Shown: in pieces, positions 44,366 through 56,262 of the stretch | Numbering within the stretch: the first letter of the stretch is position 1 | How the letters are laid out: every line of letters begins with the position of its first letter | Assembly (NCBI GenBank): GCA_949317995.1 | Contig: OX439047.1 | Span: 3,644,501 to 3,708,500, forward strand | Length of the DNA stretch: 64,000 bases | Origin: Acholoe squamosa | Taxonomy: Eukaryota; Annelida; Polychaeta; Phyllodocida; Polynoidae | Direction of reading: 5' to 3' | Position numbers and translations under genes: made by a program | The notes under the pieces: model-generated | Seen by the model: the letters and a program-made list of their open reading frames with translations, nothing else | Database searches by the model: none | Told to the model about the DNA's origin: nothing

Positions 44366-44760
44366 AAGTAGTTACGTGATCTCATTAGCATAAAGAGGTG
44401 TGGTGGTTTATGTAGATGAGAGTGTGACTTATAGTGAGATATTTTTTTATGAATAAAAAAATGGCAAGCTGAAAGCTTGCCCCCCCCAAAAAAAAAATTG
44501 GGGGAAAAACCCTTGGGTGGGGGGCCCTTTGGGGTTGGGGGCCTTGGGGGGCCCTTTTTTTAGGTTTTTTTTTAGGGGGTTAACTATTTTAACCAAAGAC
44601 CCGCCCCTTGGGGTAGGGGCGGGTCTATTGGAAAAAATAAAACTTACATAATAAGGTAAGAAATACAATAGAAACTGCATCACACATTACCACTTTTTAG
44701 TTGTTATAAATGTCATATTTATATTTACACATCATTAAATACAATTCCACATCATAGATG
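43835..44760 (-). repeat. Inverted relative of the E2F/CCAAT/E-box repeat
   Basis: The reverse complement aligns with 4880-5600, including GCCAATCAGAGGCCTCCC, TTTGGCGGGAAA (43910-43921, an E2F-type consensus) and CACGTG at 44017 and 44084. It continues through the AT-rich flank (TTGTATTTAATGATGTGTAA on the minus strand). A TAG triplet run has expanded inside it. The right edge touches the decayed Gypsy element. Confidence 0.6.
44275..44371. repeat. (TAG)n microsatellite
   Basis: About 32 triplets with two GAA interruptions, inside the E2F-motif repeat. It creates a poly-Tyr frame on the minus strand. Confidence 0.95.
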
Positions 44761-44864
44761 GTGAATACAAACTTACATACAATTTTCCATGAAATGTGGT
44801 ACATTGTGAGAGGACCTTGTCCCTGGTGTATATTTATAAATATATATATATATAGGGAGAGGGA

Positions 44865-47610
44865 ATGGCTGGGAAGAAAGGAAACGAAAGGAAATGGACT
44901 AGAGGTGGAAGGGCAGTTGTGGGACCGGAACATACTCTGGTGGTAGACACGGGGGCCACAAGTAACCTGCTGTCCACAGCCTGGTGGAAGCAGGAGGGAT
45001 CGCCGGGGATAGTGGAGCCTACCACATCCTCTTATCACACAGCAGATGGTAAGCCTCTGCAGGTCGAGGGGAGCGTGGTCACGGAACTGTGCTGTGGGTC
45101 CCGGACACGGATGGCCACTTTTGTGATAGCCGATATTTCGACGCATAGGTTGCTAGGGGCAGACTTCCTGAGGCAGACGCGGGCCATGTTCGACCTCGCG
45201 CAGGAGAAGCTGCTCTGGCTGGAGGAGGACGCGGAGCCATGTCGGCTCATTAACGAAGAGACTAGGGTCGTGGAAGGTTGCACGGAGAGGGTCATTATGA
45301 CACGTGTCCCAGCACGTGTCCCAGCCCCGGTGAAGATGGCGCAGCGATGGCTGGCCCCGCACTGACGGGCAGGAGTGGATAAAGAGGTAGAGGACATGTT
45401 GCAGAAGGGGGTGATTGAGCCGGCCTCGGGACCATGGGCCAGTCCCGTGGTCCTGGTGAAGAAGAAAGACGGGCGTGAGTACGGTTCTGTGTCGATTACA
45501 GGTGCTTGAATGCAGTGACTCTCAAGGACGCGTACCCGCTCCCGTGCATAGATGACTCATTGGATTCCATGGCAGGAGCAAGGTGGTTCAGTACCCTTAA
45601 CCTGGCTTCGGGATACTGGCAAGTGGCCATGGATGAGGACTCGAAACCCAAGACCGCATTTGTCACGCACAGGGGATTGTTCCAGTTCCGGGTGATGCCA
45701 TTCGGGCTGTGTAATGCACCTGGGACATTCGAACGGCTCATGGAGGTGGTCATGCGGGGCTTGCAGTGGTCCACTTGCCTGGTGTATTTAGACGATCATC
45801 GTCTTTTCGAGCAACCTGGAGGAGCATGCCGTGCGATTGGAGGCGGTGCTGACTCGCCTGGGGGAGGCGGGGTTGAAAATCAAAGCCACAAAGTGTCAAC
45901 TGGTATGGGAGGAGGTGGGTTTCTTGGGACACTGGATCGACGGGAATGGTATCTGTACCTACGACTGTGGCTGAAGTACGGTCGTTCCTGGGCCTCTGTG
46001 GGTACTACCGCAGTTTTGTTCCAGGATTTGCGGCTGTGGCACGGCCCCTTTCAGAACTCATGGAAAAGAACAAGAGGTTCCATTGGGACAGGTCATGTGC
46101 TGAAGCGTTCGAGGTCCTAAAGGAGAAGTTGACAGCCGCACCGGTACTGGCATACCCACTGCCGGAAGGCCGGCTCCTACTGGACACGGATGCCAGTGAC
46201 TTTGGGCTGGGAGCCGTGTTGTCCCAGCTTTAAGAGGGCCAGGAGCGGCTGCTCGCCTATGCCAGTAGAACCCTGAGCCGTTGTGAGCGTAATTATTGCG
46301 TCACGCGGAAGGAATTGCTGGCTGTGGTGTTCGCGGTTAAGAAATTCCACAATTACTTGGTGGGGAGGCCAGTGAGGATTCGCATGGATCACGCCGCTCT
46401 GAAGTGGTTGGCCAGCTTCAAGAGCCAGAAGGACAAGTGGCTAGGTGGATTCAGCTGTTGGACACCTTTGACCACGTGATTGAGCACCGGCCCGGGCGAA
46501 ACCATGGGAACGCCGATGGGTGGTCGCGGCGGCCGTGTGGTCAATGCAGCATGGCGGACCAGGGGGGATCGCCCTTATATGATGATCCTACCAGTTGCAG
46601 GGTAGTGACACGGAGCGAGGGGGCACGGGCGGGGGGAGAAGAGATGGCAACGGCGGCTGCGATGGAAACAGAGAGAGAGGAACCGGTGGAAGAGGGGGCT
46701 CCTTACGTACAGGCGCAGGCGAGATGGCGGTTGGAACAGAGAGACGACCCCGCGTTGAGTAAGGTCATAGGCTGGGTGGAGGGGGTTACAGTGCCCTCTC
46801 CCGCCGAACTGGCTGGGGAGGCGTATGCGGTGAGGTCCCTGGCGGAACAGATTCCCCGACTCCGAGTGGAGAATGGCATACTCACCCGCTTGTGGTGGGA
46901 GCCGGGGGGACGATCCTTCAGCTAGGTAGTAGTCCCGGATAGCCAGGTGGAGGGAGTCTTAGCAGAGGTGCACGGGGCTCCCCTGAGCTGCCACTTCGGG
47001 AGGGCCAAGAGCATGCGTCGGGTCCAGCAGACTTATTACTGGCCCAACTACCGAAGGGACGTCATACGATGGCTGGCGTCGTCTCCGCAGTGCCTGAGCC
47101 GAAAGTCAGCACCACACCCGGCACGCGCATGAATGCGACACGTTCCGGTATCTCTCCCGATGGAAAGGATGGCTATGGACCTCATGGGGCCGCTGCCACG
47201 GACCCTGTGGAAGAACCGCCACATTCTCATAGTGATGGATTATTTGACCAAGTGGGCAGATGCTGTATGCCTTCCGGATCAGGAGGCGGGGACGGTGGCG
47301 AGGGCCTTCGTCACTGAGGTGGTGTGCCGGCTAGGGCCTCCCAGAACCATACACACAGATCAGGGGAGAAATCTTCAGTCCCACCTGTTCCAAGAGGTAT
47401 ATTGGCTGCTGGGCGTGGCGCAAACATGTGCATGCCCGTACAACCCGAAATCCAACGGGTTGGTGGAAAGGTGCAACCGGACAGTGGAGGCCATGCTAGC
47501 CATGACCGTAGATGAGCACCAGGGCGACTGAGACATCCAGCTTCGGTTCGTCATGGCTGCCTACAGGTCCTCCGTTCAGCCTCTACTAATCAGACGCCCA
47601 ACTTCCTGAG
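44865..47610 (+). pseudogene. pol: Gypsy pol pseudogene (protease, RT, RNase H, integrase fragments)
   Basis: Fragments in order: protease 44865-45362 (VVDTGATSNLL, LLGADFL), ending at an in-frame TGA; RT 45366-45800 with a frame change near 45485 and the motif VYLDD at about 45780; a further frame change just after VYLDD and another near 45950; RNase H 45946-46233 (LLLDTDASDFGLGAVL) then TAA; RNase H and connection region to about 46430 with another shift; integrase zinc-finger region 46404-46925 (TAG) and 46947-47132; integrase core 47133-47531 with MDLMG, HTDQG and LVERCN, then TGA. At least four frameshifts and five stops mean no functional polyprotein. It is GC-rich compared with its AT-rich surroundings. 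Confidence 0.9.
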
Positions 47611-47611
47611 T

Positions 47612-48043
47612 GTGGCAGACACACTATTATGCCACGACAGTGCAGTGGTACGTAGGCAACCAGAGTCAGGGGATGGCCCCTCCCCCTCCCCCGCCGCCAC
47701 CACCACCACCTCCCTCGGAGCATCAGATGGCGGCGGCATTCCAGCACTCGAGGGGCAGTGGCTCTACGATGAGTGGAGCGGCTCCCGTGTATCAGCAGGG
47801 GTATCTCGGAGGGGTGACCGCTCATACGGGATCCAGGCCTGCATATGCCACACAGACCGGCCGACCCCCCTGAGCGCGCCTACTCCCTACCCGAGTGGGA
47901 CGCCAGAACCACAGCCCAGCACCTCTTCGGGGGAGAGGGGGCCGACCCCAGGGTTAAGGCCCGACCTAGAGAACCGCATCAGAAGGATGATTCGGGAGGA
48001 GACAGGGTCTGGGGGCGCGGGTAGCGGCCGCCCGGCCCCTTAG
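47612..48043 (+). pseudogene. Pro/Ser/Gly-rich frame after the decayed pol, function unknown
   Basis: A 143-codon frame beginning MADTLLCHDSAVVRR and ending IRRMIREETGSGGAGSGRP; an overlapping frame has a run of 12 prolines. It may be the remnant of the integrase C-terminus plus a downstream ORF of the decayed element. No family motif seen. Confidence 0.25.
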
Positions 48044-48401
48044 GCAGCACCCTATAACAGTAAGACCAGCGAGAGGGGAGCCAGGAGGGCTGTTGGGGAG
48101 CGACCTTGGTGAGGCCGGACAAGAGGGAGGCGGAGGCAGCGGGGGACGACACCTGGACAAGACAAGGAGCCGGGATGAGGTCGTCAGGGAGGAGGGGATA
48201 GGGTTGGGGGAAGTACTGGTGGGGGACTGAGTACCTGCCGGGAACTCCCCTTCCCTACCCTGAATCCGGGCGTGTCCTCGAGGCATCAGACAAGACAAGT
48301 AAGAGAGAGGATGGCCATCCGGAGGGCCCACAAGTAAGACGTCTCCAGGCCAGAGGATCACAACAGTCCACTTACAGCGCCCTTCTAGAGCCGGTCCTGC
48401 T

Positions 48402-48424
48402 TATATATATATATATATATATAT
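48402..48424. repeat. (TA)n microsatellite
   Basis: About 11 TA dinucleotides. Confidence 0.9.
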
Positions 48425-48589
48425 AATCTGTTTAGCTTGACTGTAACGTTATTTCTATAATAAGTCAGGGCCCCGTTGTTGAGAGCACAGCAGTTCGAAG
48501 TACCTTACATCATCTGCATGACGTCATATTTACCTTGTTGGACTCTGTTCATCGTACCTACCTTTTATAACCTTAGCACAACCATAGCG

Positions 48590-48780
48590 TATTGATGTGG
48601 GTAGTAAAAGTGGGGCTCCAAATTACCAGTACTTTCTGTCAGTGGGCCTCCAAAACGTATTGATGTGGGTAGTAAAAGTGGGCCTCCAAAATACCAGTAC
48701 TTTCTGTTGGTGGACAACCAAAACGTATTGATGTGGGTAGTAAAAAGGGCCCCTCAAAATACCAGTAATCTGGAGGCTAG
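48590..48780. repeat. Inverted arm, left (three modules)
   Basis: Repeated GTATTGATGTGGGTAGTAAA, AGTGGG and ACCAGTACTTTCTGTCAGTG modules. Their reverse complement recurs at 49590-49680 and 52495-52690, on the other side of minisatellites F and G. Confidence 0.7.
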
Positions 48781-49239
48781 GGCACCCCAAAATGCCACAT
48801 ATTCTTGCTTATTTAATAGATTTTAGCATAGTATATCTGTAAAAGGGGATAGTTTAAGAACAAAACACTTTTATATCTAAGATGTAACCTACTTTCTCTT
48901 TATGTTATCAAAAAATGATCTCTATCAATCATGTGCATGTACTCATTAATTAGTCTTGAAATAGGGTAATTGGCTAATAATTTCAAAAATGAAGAATAAT
49001 GTCATATTCATGGCCAGGTAATGTGGTGATGTCTTTGATCATGTTTGTCAATGAGGCCTTCATTAGATGGAGTAATACTTGAAGAATTGTGAGCAACCTC
49101 AAAATTACCCAATTTTTCATGTTTTTAGCTAATTAATTAATTAATTGTTAATTTATGCTGAATACGTTTTAGCAGGTTTTGGCTCTTTTGTGCTGAGTTT
49201 GATACAAGGAGAATTCCCAAAGAAGCTGTGTGCCATAAC

Positions 49240-49550
49240 ATATTAATGTGTAATGAAGAGGAGTTCCCATCATTATAGAGCATTTTGGCTGAGGCTTTCT
49301 ACAGTGGCCATAATGTATTAATGTGTAATGGATTAGAACTCCCATCATTGTAAAACGTTTTAGAGCGTATTGGCCTGAGGCTTTCTATATTGTCCGTAAT
49401 GTATTAATGTGTAATGAATTAAAATTCCCATCATTAAAAAACGTTTTAGTACGTATTGACCTGAGGCCTTCTACAGGATCCATAATGCATCAATGTGTAA
49501 TGAAAATGAGTTCCCCTCAGTGTAAAACGTTTTGGAACGTTTTGGTATAA
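49240..49550. repeat. Degenerate repeats of about 100 bp
   Basis: Three to four imperfect units, each with CATAATGTATTAATGTGTAA, TTCCCATCATT and AACGTTTT followed by GAGGCTTTCTA. Confidence 0.6.
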
Positions 49551-49784
49551 GGATTACAGTGCCTATGTTGCATTAGAGTGTGTTGTGTACTGATATCCAT
49601 ACCCACATTAGTATGTTTTGGTTGTCCACTGACAGAAAATACTGGCAGTACTAAGGATATCCTTCAATGCAGAAATAGCCATTATTCAAACAATTAGAAT
49701 GCATACTGGCTCCATGGTAAGTGAGTAATTAATGGATAATTCATGACTTGTGCCCGATATCAAAGAATATTAAACTCAGCTATG

Positions 49785-50250
49785 ATGTGTACTGGTACCA
49801 TACATCACAATATGACGTGTAGTGGTACCATACCTGACAATATGACGTGTACTGGTACCATACATTACAATATGACGTAGACTAGTACCATACATCACAA
49901 TATATATGATGTGTACTGGTACCATACATCACAATATGGTGTGTACTGGTATCATGTGTCACAATATGATGTGTACTGGTACCATACAATACAATATGAC
50001 GTGTACAGGTACCATACATCACAATATACGATGTGTACTGGTACCATACATCACAATATACGCTGTGTACTGGTATCATGTGTCACAATATGATGTGTAG
50101 TGGTAACATGTGTCACAATATGATGTGTGCTGGTACCGTACAGCACAATATGATGGGTAGTGGTACCATACATAACAATATGACGTGTACTGGTACCATA
50201 GAACACAATATGACATGCACTGGTACCATACATCACAATATGACATGTAC
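49785..50250. repeat. Minisatellite F, about 15 copies of a 30-bp unit
   Basis: The unit is TATGACGTGTACTGGTACCA then TACATCACAA. It contains the palindrome TGGTACCA. Low-complexity frames on both strands derive from it. Confidence 0.9.
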
Positions 50251-51571
50251 TGTGATGTATGATACATATATTGTATCTACAGGTGTGTAGGTGCCATGTA
50301 CGATACAGGTATTGTATCTACAGGTGTGTAGGTGGTATGTACGATACATGTATTGTATCTACAGGTGTGTAGGTGCCATGTATGATACAGGTATTGTATC
50401 TACAGGTGTGTAGGTGCCATGTACGATACATGTATTGTATCTACAGGTGTGTAGGTGCCATGTACGATATATGTATTGTATCTACAGGTGTGTAGGTGCC
50501 ATGTATGATACATGTAGTGTATCTACAGGTGTGTAGGTGCCATGTACGATACATGTATTGTATCTACAGGTGTGTAGGTGCCATGTACGATACATGTATT
50601 GTATCCACAGGTGTGTAGGTGCCATGTACGATACATGTATTGTATCTACAGGTGTGTAGGTGCCATGTATGATACAGGTATTGTATCTACAGGTGTGTAG
50701 GTGCCATGTACGATATATGTATTGTATCTACTGGTGTGTAGGTGCCATGTACGATACATTAATTGTATCTACAGGTGTGTAGGTGAAATGTACGATACAT
50801 ATAGTATATCTACAGGTGTGTAGGTGCCATGTATGATACATCTATTGAATCTACAGGTGTGTAGGTGCCATGTACGATACATGTATTGTATCCACAGGTG
50901 TGTAGGTGAAATGTATGATACATGTATTGTATCTACAGGTGTGTAGGTGCCATGTATGATACATGTATTGTATCTACAGGTGTGTAGGTGCTAAGTATGA
51001 TGCATGTTTTGTATCTACAGGTATGTAGGTGGTATGTATGATACATGTAGTGTATCTACAGGTGTGTATGTGTCATGTATGATACATGTAGTGTATCTAC
51101 AGGTGTGTAGGTGCCATGTACGATACATGTATTGTATCTACAGGTGTGTATGTGTCATGTATGATACATGTATTGTATCTACAGGTGTGTAGGTGCCATG
51201 TACGATACATGTATTGTATCTACAGGTGTGTAGGTGCCATGTACGATACATGTAGTGTATCTACAGGTGTGTAGGTGCTATGTATGATACATGTATTGTA
51301 TCCACAGGTGTGTAGGTGCCATGTACGATACATGTATTGTATCTACAGGTGTGTAGGTGGTAGGTACGATACACATATTGTATCTACAGGTGTGTAGGTG
51401 CCATGTACGATACATGTAGTGTATCTACAGGTGTGTAAGTGCCATGTACGATACTTTTATTGTATCCACAGGTGTGTAGGTGCCATGTACGATACATGTA
51501 TTGTATCTACAGGTGTGTATGTGTCATGTATGATACATGTATTGTATCTACAGGTGTGTAGGTGCTATGTA

Positions 51572-51626
<55 letters not shown>

Positions 51627-52475
51627 ATCTACAGGTGTGTAGGTGCCATGTATGATAGCTGTAGTGTATCTACAGGTGTGTAGGTGTCAGGTACGATACA
51701 CATATTGTATCTACAGGTGTGTAGGTGCCATGTACGATACATGTAGTGTATCTACAGGTGTGTAGGTGCCATGTATGATACATGTAGTGTATCTACAGGT
51801 GTGTAGGTGCTAAGTATGATACATGTATTGTATCTACAGGTATGTAGGTGTGATGTATGATACATGTAGTATATCTACTGGTCTGTTGGTGCTATGTATG
51901 ATACATGTAGTATATCTACAGGTGTGCAGGTGCCATGTACGATACATGTTGTATATCTACAGGTGTGTATGTGTCATGTATGATACATGTATTGTATCTA
52001 TAGGTGTGTAGGTGCCATGTACGATACATGTAGTGTATCTACAGGTGTGTAGGTGGTATGTATGATACATGTATTGTATTTACAGGTGTGTAGGTGCCAT
52101 GTATGATACATGTAGTGTATCTACAGGTGTGTAGGTGCCATGTATGATACATGTAGTGTATCTACAGGTGTGTAGGTGGTATGTATGATACATGTAGTGT
52201 ATCTACAGGTGTGTAGGTGCCATGTACGATACATGTATTGTATCTACAGGTGTGTAGGTGCCATGTATGATACATGTATTGTATCTACAGGTGTGTAGGT
52301 GGTATGTATGATACATGTAATATATCTACAGGTGTGTAGGTGCCATGTATGATACATGTAGTGTATCTACAGGTGTGTAGGTGCCATGTATGATACATGT
52401 AGTATATCTACAGGTGTGTAGGAGCCATGTATGATACATGCAGTGTATTTACAGGTTTTTAGGTGTACAATACAC
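50250..52475. repeat. Minisatellite G, about 54 copies of a 41-bp unit
   Basis: The unit is GTAGGTGCCATGTACGATAC then ATGTATTGTATCTACAGGTG T. A run of about 24 TA dinucleotides (51574-51622) has expanded inside one unit. It directly abuts minisatellite F. Confidence 0.95.
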
Positions 52476-52494
52476 GTAACATTATCTACCGGTG

Positions 52495-52690
52495 AAATGT
52501 TTGGTTGTCCACTGACAGAAAGTACTGGTATTTTGGAGTCCGACTTTTACTACCCACATTAGTACGTTTTGGTTGTGCACTGACAGAAAGTACTGGTATT
52601 TTGGACCCCCACTTTTACTACCCACATTAATATGTTTTGGTTGACCACTGACAGAAAGCACTGGCAGTCCTAAGGATATTCTTGTTGTTG
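52495..52690. repeat. Inverted arm, right
   Basis: CCACTGACAGAAAGTACTGG and TTTTACTACCCACATTAGTA modules, the reverse complement of 48590-48780. The last module shares CACTGGCAGTCCTAAGGATA with 49630-49670. Confidence 0.7.
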
Positions 52691-52846
52691 CAGTAGTTAC
52701 AGGTGTAGTGGGCTAGCCGCCAGGTGTTGTTAATAAAGTAATACCGGATTTCTTATTGATAATGGGGGCCCATTGTGGGGTTGCCCGCCATTAGCTTAGA
52801 TATAGGTTTTTACGGTTAAATAAAATATGTATCCATAGTATGGAAT

Positions 52847-52859
52847 AAGGAGGGAGGGA
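52847..52859 (+). other. Polypurine tract of the decayed Gypsy element
   Basis: AAGGAGGGAGGGA directly precedes the TG of the LTR. Confidence 0.65.
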
Positions 52860-53194
52860 TGTAATGAACATGAATAGTTCATTATCTGCGGGTCGGTGGC
52901 GGCCACCGGACCGGGGCGCCAGTTGCGTGTTGACGTGACATCCGGGCCTCCAAACTATAAAAGGAGCAGATCCAGTGGGTTAGGGGCAGACTTAACTAGA
53001 GACTCATTGGTGGCCAACGCGCAGCTGGGTTCCGGTGTCAGGTGGCTGGCTAAAGAGGGCGGGCGTCTTAAGTATAAGCAAGATAAGCACAAGATAAGCA
53101 AGATAGGCACAAGATAAGACAAGTACAGCGATAAATACAGGAGGTCATCCGTGATTAAATCTTTATTCTGTTGTTTCACTGGTTTCTGGTTATT

Positions 53195-53197
<3 letters not shown>
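52860..53197 (+). repeat. LTR-like sequence (338 bp)
   Basis: Starts TGTAATGAAC and ends GGTTATTACA, TG..CA ends with an inverted TGTAAT/ATTACA. TATAAAAG lies at 52956-52963 and purine-rich AAGATAAGCACAAGATAAGC repeats follow. With the preceding polypurine tract this fits a 3' LTR on the + strand. Only one copy is in the window. Confidence 0.7.
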
Positions 53198-53231
<34 letters not shown>

Positions 53232-53238
53232 TTATATA

Positions 53239-53275
<37 letters not shown>
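53198..53275. repeat. (TA)n microsatellite
   Basis: Interrupted TA run directly after the LTR, with ATGTAT interruptions. Confidence 0.95.
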
Positions 53276-53278
<3 letters not shown>

Positions 53279-54343
53279 CTTCCTCATATTATTTATCTAC
53301 TGTGTCCTCTATCCGACACTATTTGTCCACCAAGAGGATGAGGAAAGAGTCTTTTTCCCAAGGGGCTGTGTACAAATGACGTCATGCTTTTTTTGGCCAT
53401 TTTTGACCCCCCTCCCCCCTTGTCATGTTTCGTCATACAATGCTTGACCCCCCCTTAACATGACGTCATGCAGAGATACCCCCCGGCCCAAAGTACATGA
53501 AGAGAGTATAGCAAATTGAGATGGTTCAAAGGGACATGTATATATTGGGTTAACTTAATGGTGCTGGCAACAGGTGGGGCTTTTTCCACCGTCCCTGGTA
53601 CAAAACCGTGCTGGGCTAATAATGGGTGTGAATTGGTAAGGCCTAAAAAACATTGTTGTGTTCAGGTAATCGGTCAAAAAAAAATTAGAAGTTCTAGAAG
53701 CGCCAACCTAAAAAAAAAAACCTACCTACTACCTACCCTAATTTTTTCGACCTTTATTATATCCATGGGGGTAAATGGTTTGGGGTAGATGTCTGGGGGT
53801 AAATGTCCATGGGGGTAAATGGTTTGGGGGTAGAAGTCTGGGGGCAAATGTCCAGGGGGTAAAGGTCCTGTTACCTCACATCCTCATGAGAGGTAAAGGA
53901 AAGGAAATAAGAGAAGAAATCAGATCTAGCCGACAGTTACAGTGGCTTCGCTGAATTACAAGTGTAACATTACAAGTGTGGTAATATGATTACACATATA
54001 TCATTAAGATCACACTTACAAAACAATCATTTTACTGTAAGGCATAATATAAGGCATAACCCCTAGAGTCCCATTCAGAAAAAGGAGATAATAAGCTGTT
54101 TGTTTCCAAGGGACAGTTTGTGATTCATCAACAGGGGGAGCAGGATGCAGATTGAGGGGGGAGGGAGGAAAAAGATTTTGACACCTCAAAGTGGGGAAGG
54201 GGGCAGAGAAAAATGTTATGCCTTTTCTGTGAACTACTGTAGAACAGGAGGGACGACCAGGGCAATCTGTCCGAGGGGGAGGGGGTCATAAAATTTTCAG
54301 ATTTCTGCACGTCTGTATGGCAATCTACCCCACCCCTCAGGCC
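53276..54343. other. Intergenic; partial MITE and G-rich repeat
   Basis: 53636-53765 resembles the ends of the intron-2 MITE (GTAAGGCCTAAAAAAC, GTTCAGGTAATCGGTC). 53765-53872 holds GGGGGTAAATGTCC-type units like 42569-42715. No gene recognised. Confidence 0.4.
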
Positions 54344-54858
54344 TATAGGGCGGCGAAGTCATGTCACGTGACTTGCGAAGGATCGCTGAGCTGGGGTTAT
54401 TCCATTGTCGCTCAGTGGCGTCCGTCAGCCGTGAGTGAATCAGGGGATTTGTAGTCTTCCAGAATAACACTGAATACTCATGATTTATGTGGAATGTAGG
54501 CAGGATTCTTGGTGTAGGCCACCATGGGGCATTGGGGAAGGTTTTGGCAGAACAGGAATCATGAATCTTCTATATATTTCTTTGTTTTGCCAGCTATGCA
54601 CCAAAGTGAAGTCCATGCGAACCCCACACCCCCCCTTGATAAATGATGACCACTCCCTGACATTCGTGCATTTCAACCCTTGCTCACACTGAGTAGGGAT
54701 GGGTGTCCAAAATTTAATTTGTAGAGTAGAGGCTCCTATTATAAGCAGGGCCCTATTATCAGCAGTTTTGATCAATCTGAGGTCCTAAACCAATGTTACT
54801 AAGGGAGTGATAATTTTTTTAACAACAGGGAGTGGGGGGGGGCTGGTGGGTTTGAGGG
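54344..54858. repeat. Local duplication, copy 1 (uninterrupted)
   Basis: Shares GTGAATCAGGGGATTTGTAG through GAGTAGAGGCTCCTATTATA and GGGAGTGATAATTTTTTTAA with 55445-56262. It keeps CTGACATTCGTGCATTTC intact, where copy 2 carries an insertion. Confidence 0.85.
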
Positions 54859-55444
54859 GGGGGTCAGAATTTTTTCAACCCCTTGACCGGGGGATCAGAA
54901 TTTTTTCAAAACCTCTGATGGGGGGGTCAAAATAATTTCACCTGTTTTCAGTGGAAAACCCCGCGCGTTACCATAGGCTAAAAGGGGACGTTCACGCGCG
55001 ATTTTTGTCCCTTGTGGGGGGGTCGAAAAAATTTTACCCCCTCGAGAGGGGGGTTGAAATTTTTTTCGCGCATCCAGCCAAAAAAACCAGCAGCCCCCCC
55101 TGTTGTTAAAAAACGATCACTCCCTAACTGCGCCCGTAGGGAAGGGCCCCACAGTTCGAGCCTCTACGAATTAAAGCTCGATGCAGTGAGTTAAGAACTA
55201 CGCCAACAGGGCCCCTACATCTACCCTGGCCTGAAAGCAATGAGTCTCATCTTTCATTTGCTGCAAATATTGTGTAAATCGGATATTTTTGGCTAAACTA
55301 CAGCATTTCTTAGCGAAAATTCAGGAAAAACTAAGTTTTAGGTTCCCAACTTGCTGCATTGAGCTATAGTAGACGCAGGCAGCTCGGAAAGCTCGTGGTC
55401 GGATCTAGACGTAAACGGGAAACCTGCGCCACCCTCCCACGCTC
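54859..55444. other. Spacer between duplication copies, no gene recognised
   Basis: G/C-run-rich sequence with GGGGGGTCAAAATAATTTCA-type segments related to the end of each duplication copy. Confidence 0.45.
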
Positions 55445-56262
55445 GGTATAGGGCAGCGAAGTCACATCACGTCGCTCAGTGGCGTCTGTCAGCCGTTAGT
55501 GAATCAGGGGATTTGTAGTCTTCCAGAATAACACTGAATACTCATGATTTATGTGGAATGTGGGCAGGATTCTTGGTGTAGGCCACCATGGGGCATTGGG
55601 GAAGGTTTTGGCAGAACAGGAATCGTGAATCTTCTATATATTTCTTTGTTTTGCCAGCTATGCACCAAAGTGAAGTCCATGCGAACCCCACCCCCCCCCT
55701 TGATAAATGATGACCACTCCCTGACATTCGGTATGTTCGACCCCTGGCCAAACTGACTTGCGTTAGTTACTTGAGTAACCTGCCGGGTTATCGGATTGGC
55801 TACCAGTCTGCGACATCATAAATGGGTCAGGGCAGGTTGTTGTGTAAGTTACAGAGCCTCAGACCTCTGTTTGTATCCCACAGTGCACCATTCCTATGCT
55901 ACAAACAGATGTCACATGACTTCCTGTGATACATGTGTCTGGGTCTGGCCTTACTCAAGTAAACCCAGTTGGTAATTGGAGCGGAACTCCATAAGTTACG
56001 AAGCCAGGGGTCGAACGTACCGACTCGTGCATTTCAACCCTTGCTCACACTGAGTAGGGATGGGTGTCCAAAATTTAATTTGTAGAGTAGAGGCTCCTAT
56101 TATAAGCAGGGCCCTATTATCAGCAGTTTTGATCAATCTGAGGTCCTAAACCAATGTTACTAAGGGAGTGATAATTTTTTTAACAACAGGGAGGGGGGGG
56201 GGGCTGGTGGGTTTGAGGGGGGGTCAGAATTTTTTCAACCCCTTGACTAGGGGGGGGTCAAA
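55445..56262. repeat. Local duplication, copy 2 (interrupted)
   Basis: Same order as copy 1, about 1.09 kb downstream, with few substitutions. A 294-bp palindromic element splits it at 55729-56022. The first part of copy 1 (GACTTGCGAAGGATCGCTGA region) is absent here. Confidence 0.85.
55729..56022. mobile_element. 294-bp palindromic MITE inserted in duplication copy 2
   Basis: Terminal inverted repeats CGGTATGTTCGACCCCTGGC and, in reverse complement at the right end, CGGTACGTTCGACCCCTGGC: 19 of 20 identical. Inner inverted segments (ACTTGAGTAAC / TTACTCAAGT; TGTTTGTA / TACAAACA) extend the palindrome. The uninterrupted copy at 54670 gives the empty site. A 3-bp duplication ATT/ACT (one mismatch) is possible. 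No coding capacity. Confidence 0.8.

Larger units (their letters stand above)
44840..53197 (+). mobile_element. Decayed Ty3/Gypsy element, lacking 5' LTR and gag, interrupted by a minisatellite block
   Basis: A broken pol runs from about 44865 to 47600. A polypurine tract and an LTR-like 338-bp sequence lie at 52847-53197 in the same orientation. I infer that they belong together, with the 48590-52690 block inserted between them; the link is not proven. No gag, primer site or second LTR was found, and the left end meets the 43835-44760 repeat. It is a different lineage from the intact element: the LTRs and pol are unlike. Confidence 0.6.

Noticed and set aside
44191..44391. Poly-tyrosine frame
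   Set aside because: Translation of the (TAG)n microsatellite on the minus strand.
5030..44640. The inverted E2F-motif repeats as the two termini of one giant (Polinton-like) element
   Set aside because: They are about 39 kb apart and enclose a host gene, satellites and an independent Gypsy element; no polymerase, integrase or capsid genes of such an element were seen between them.
49882..52011. Many 60-85-codon frames with repeated Tyr/His/Cys motifs
   Set aside because: They arise from the 30-bp and 41-bp tandem units.
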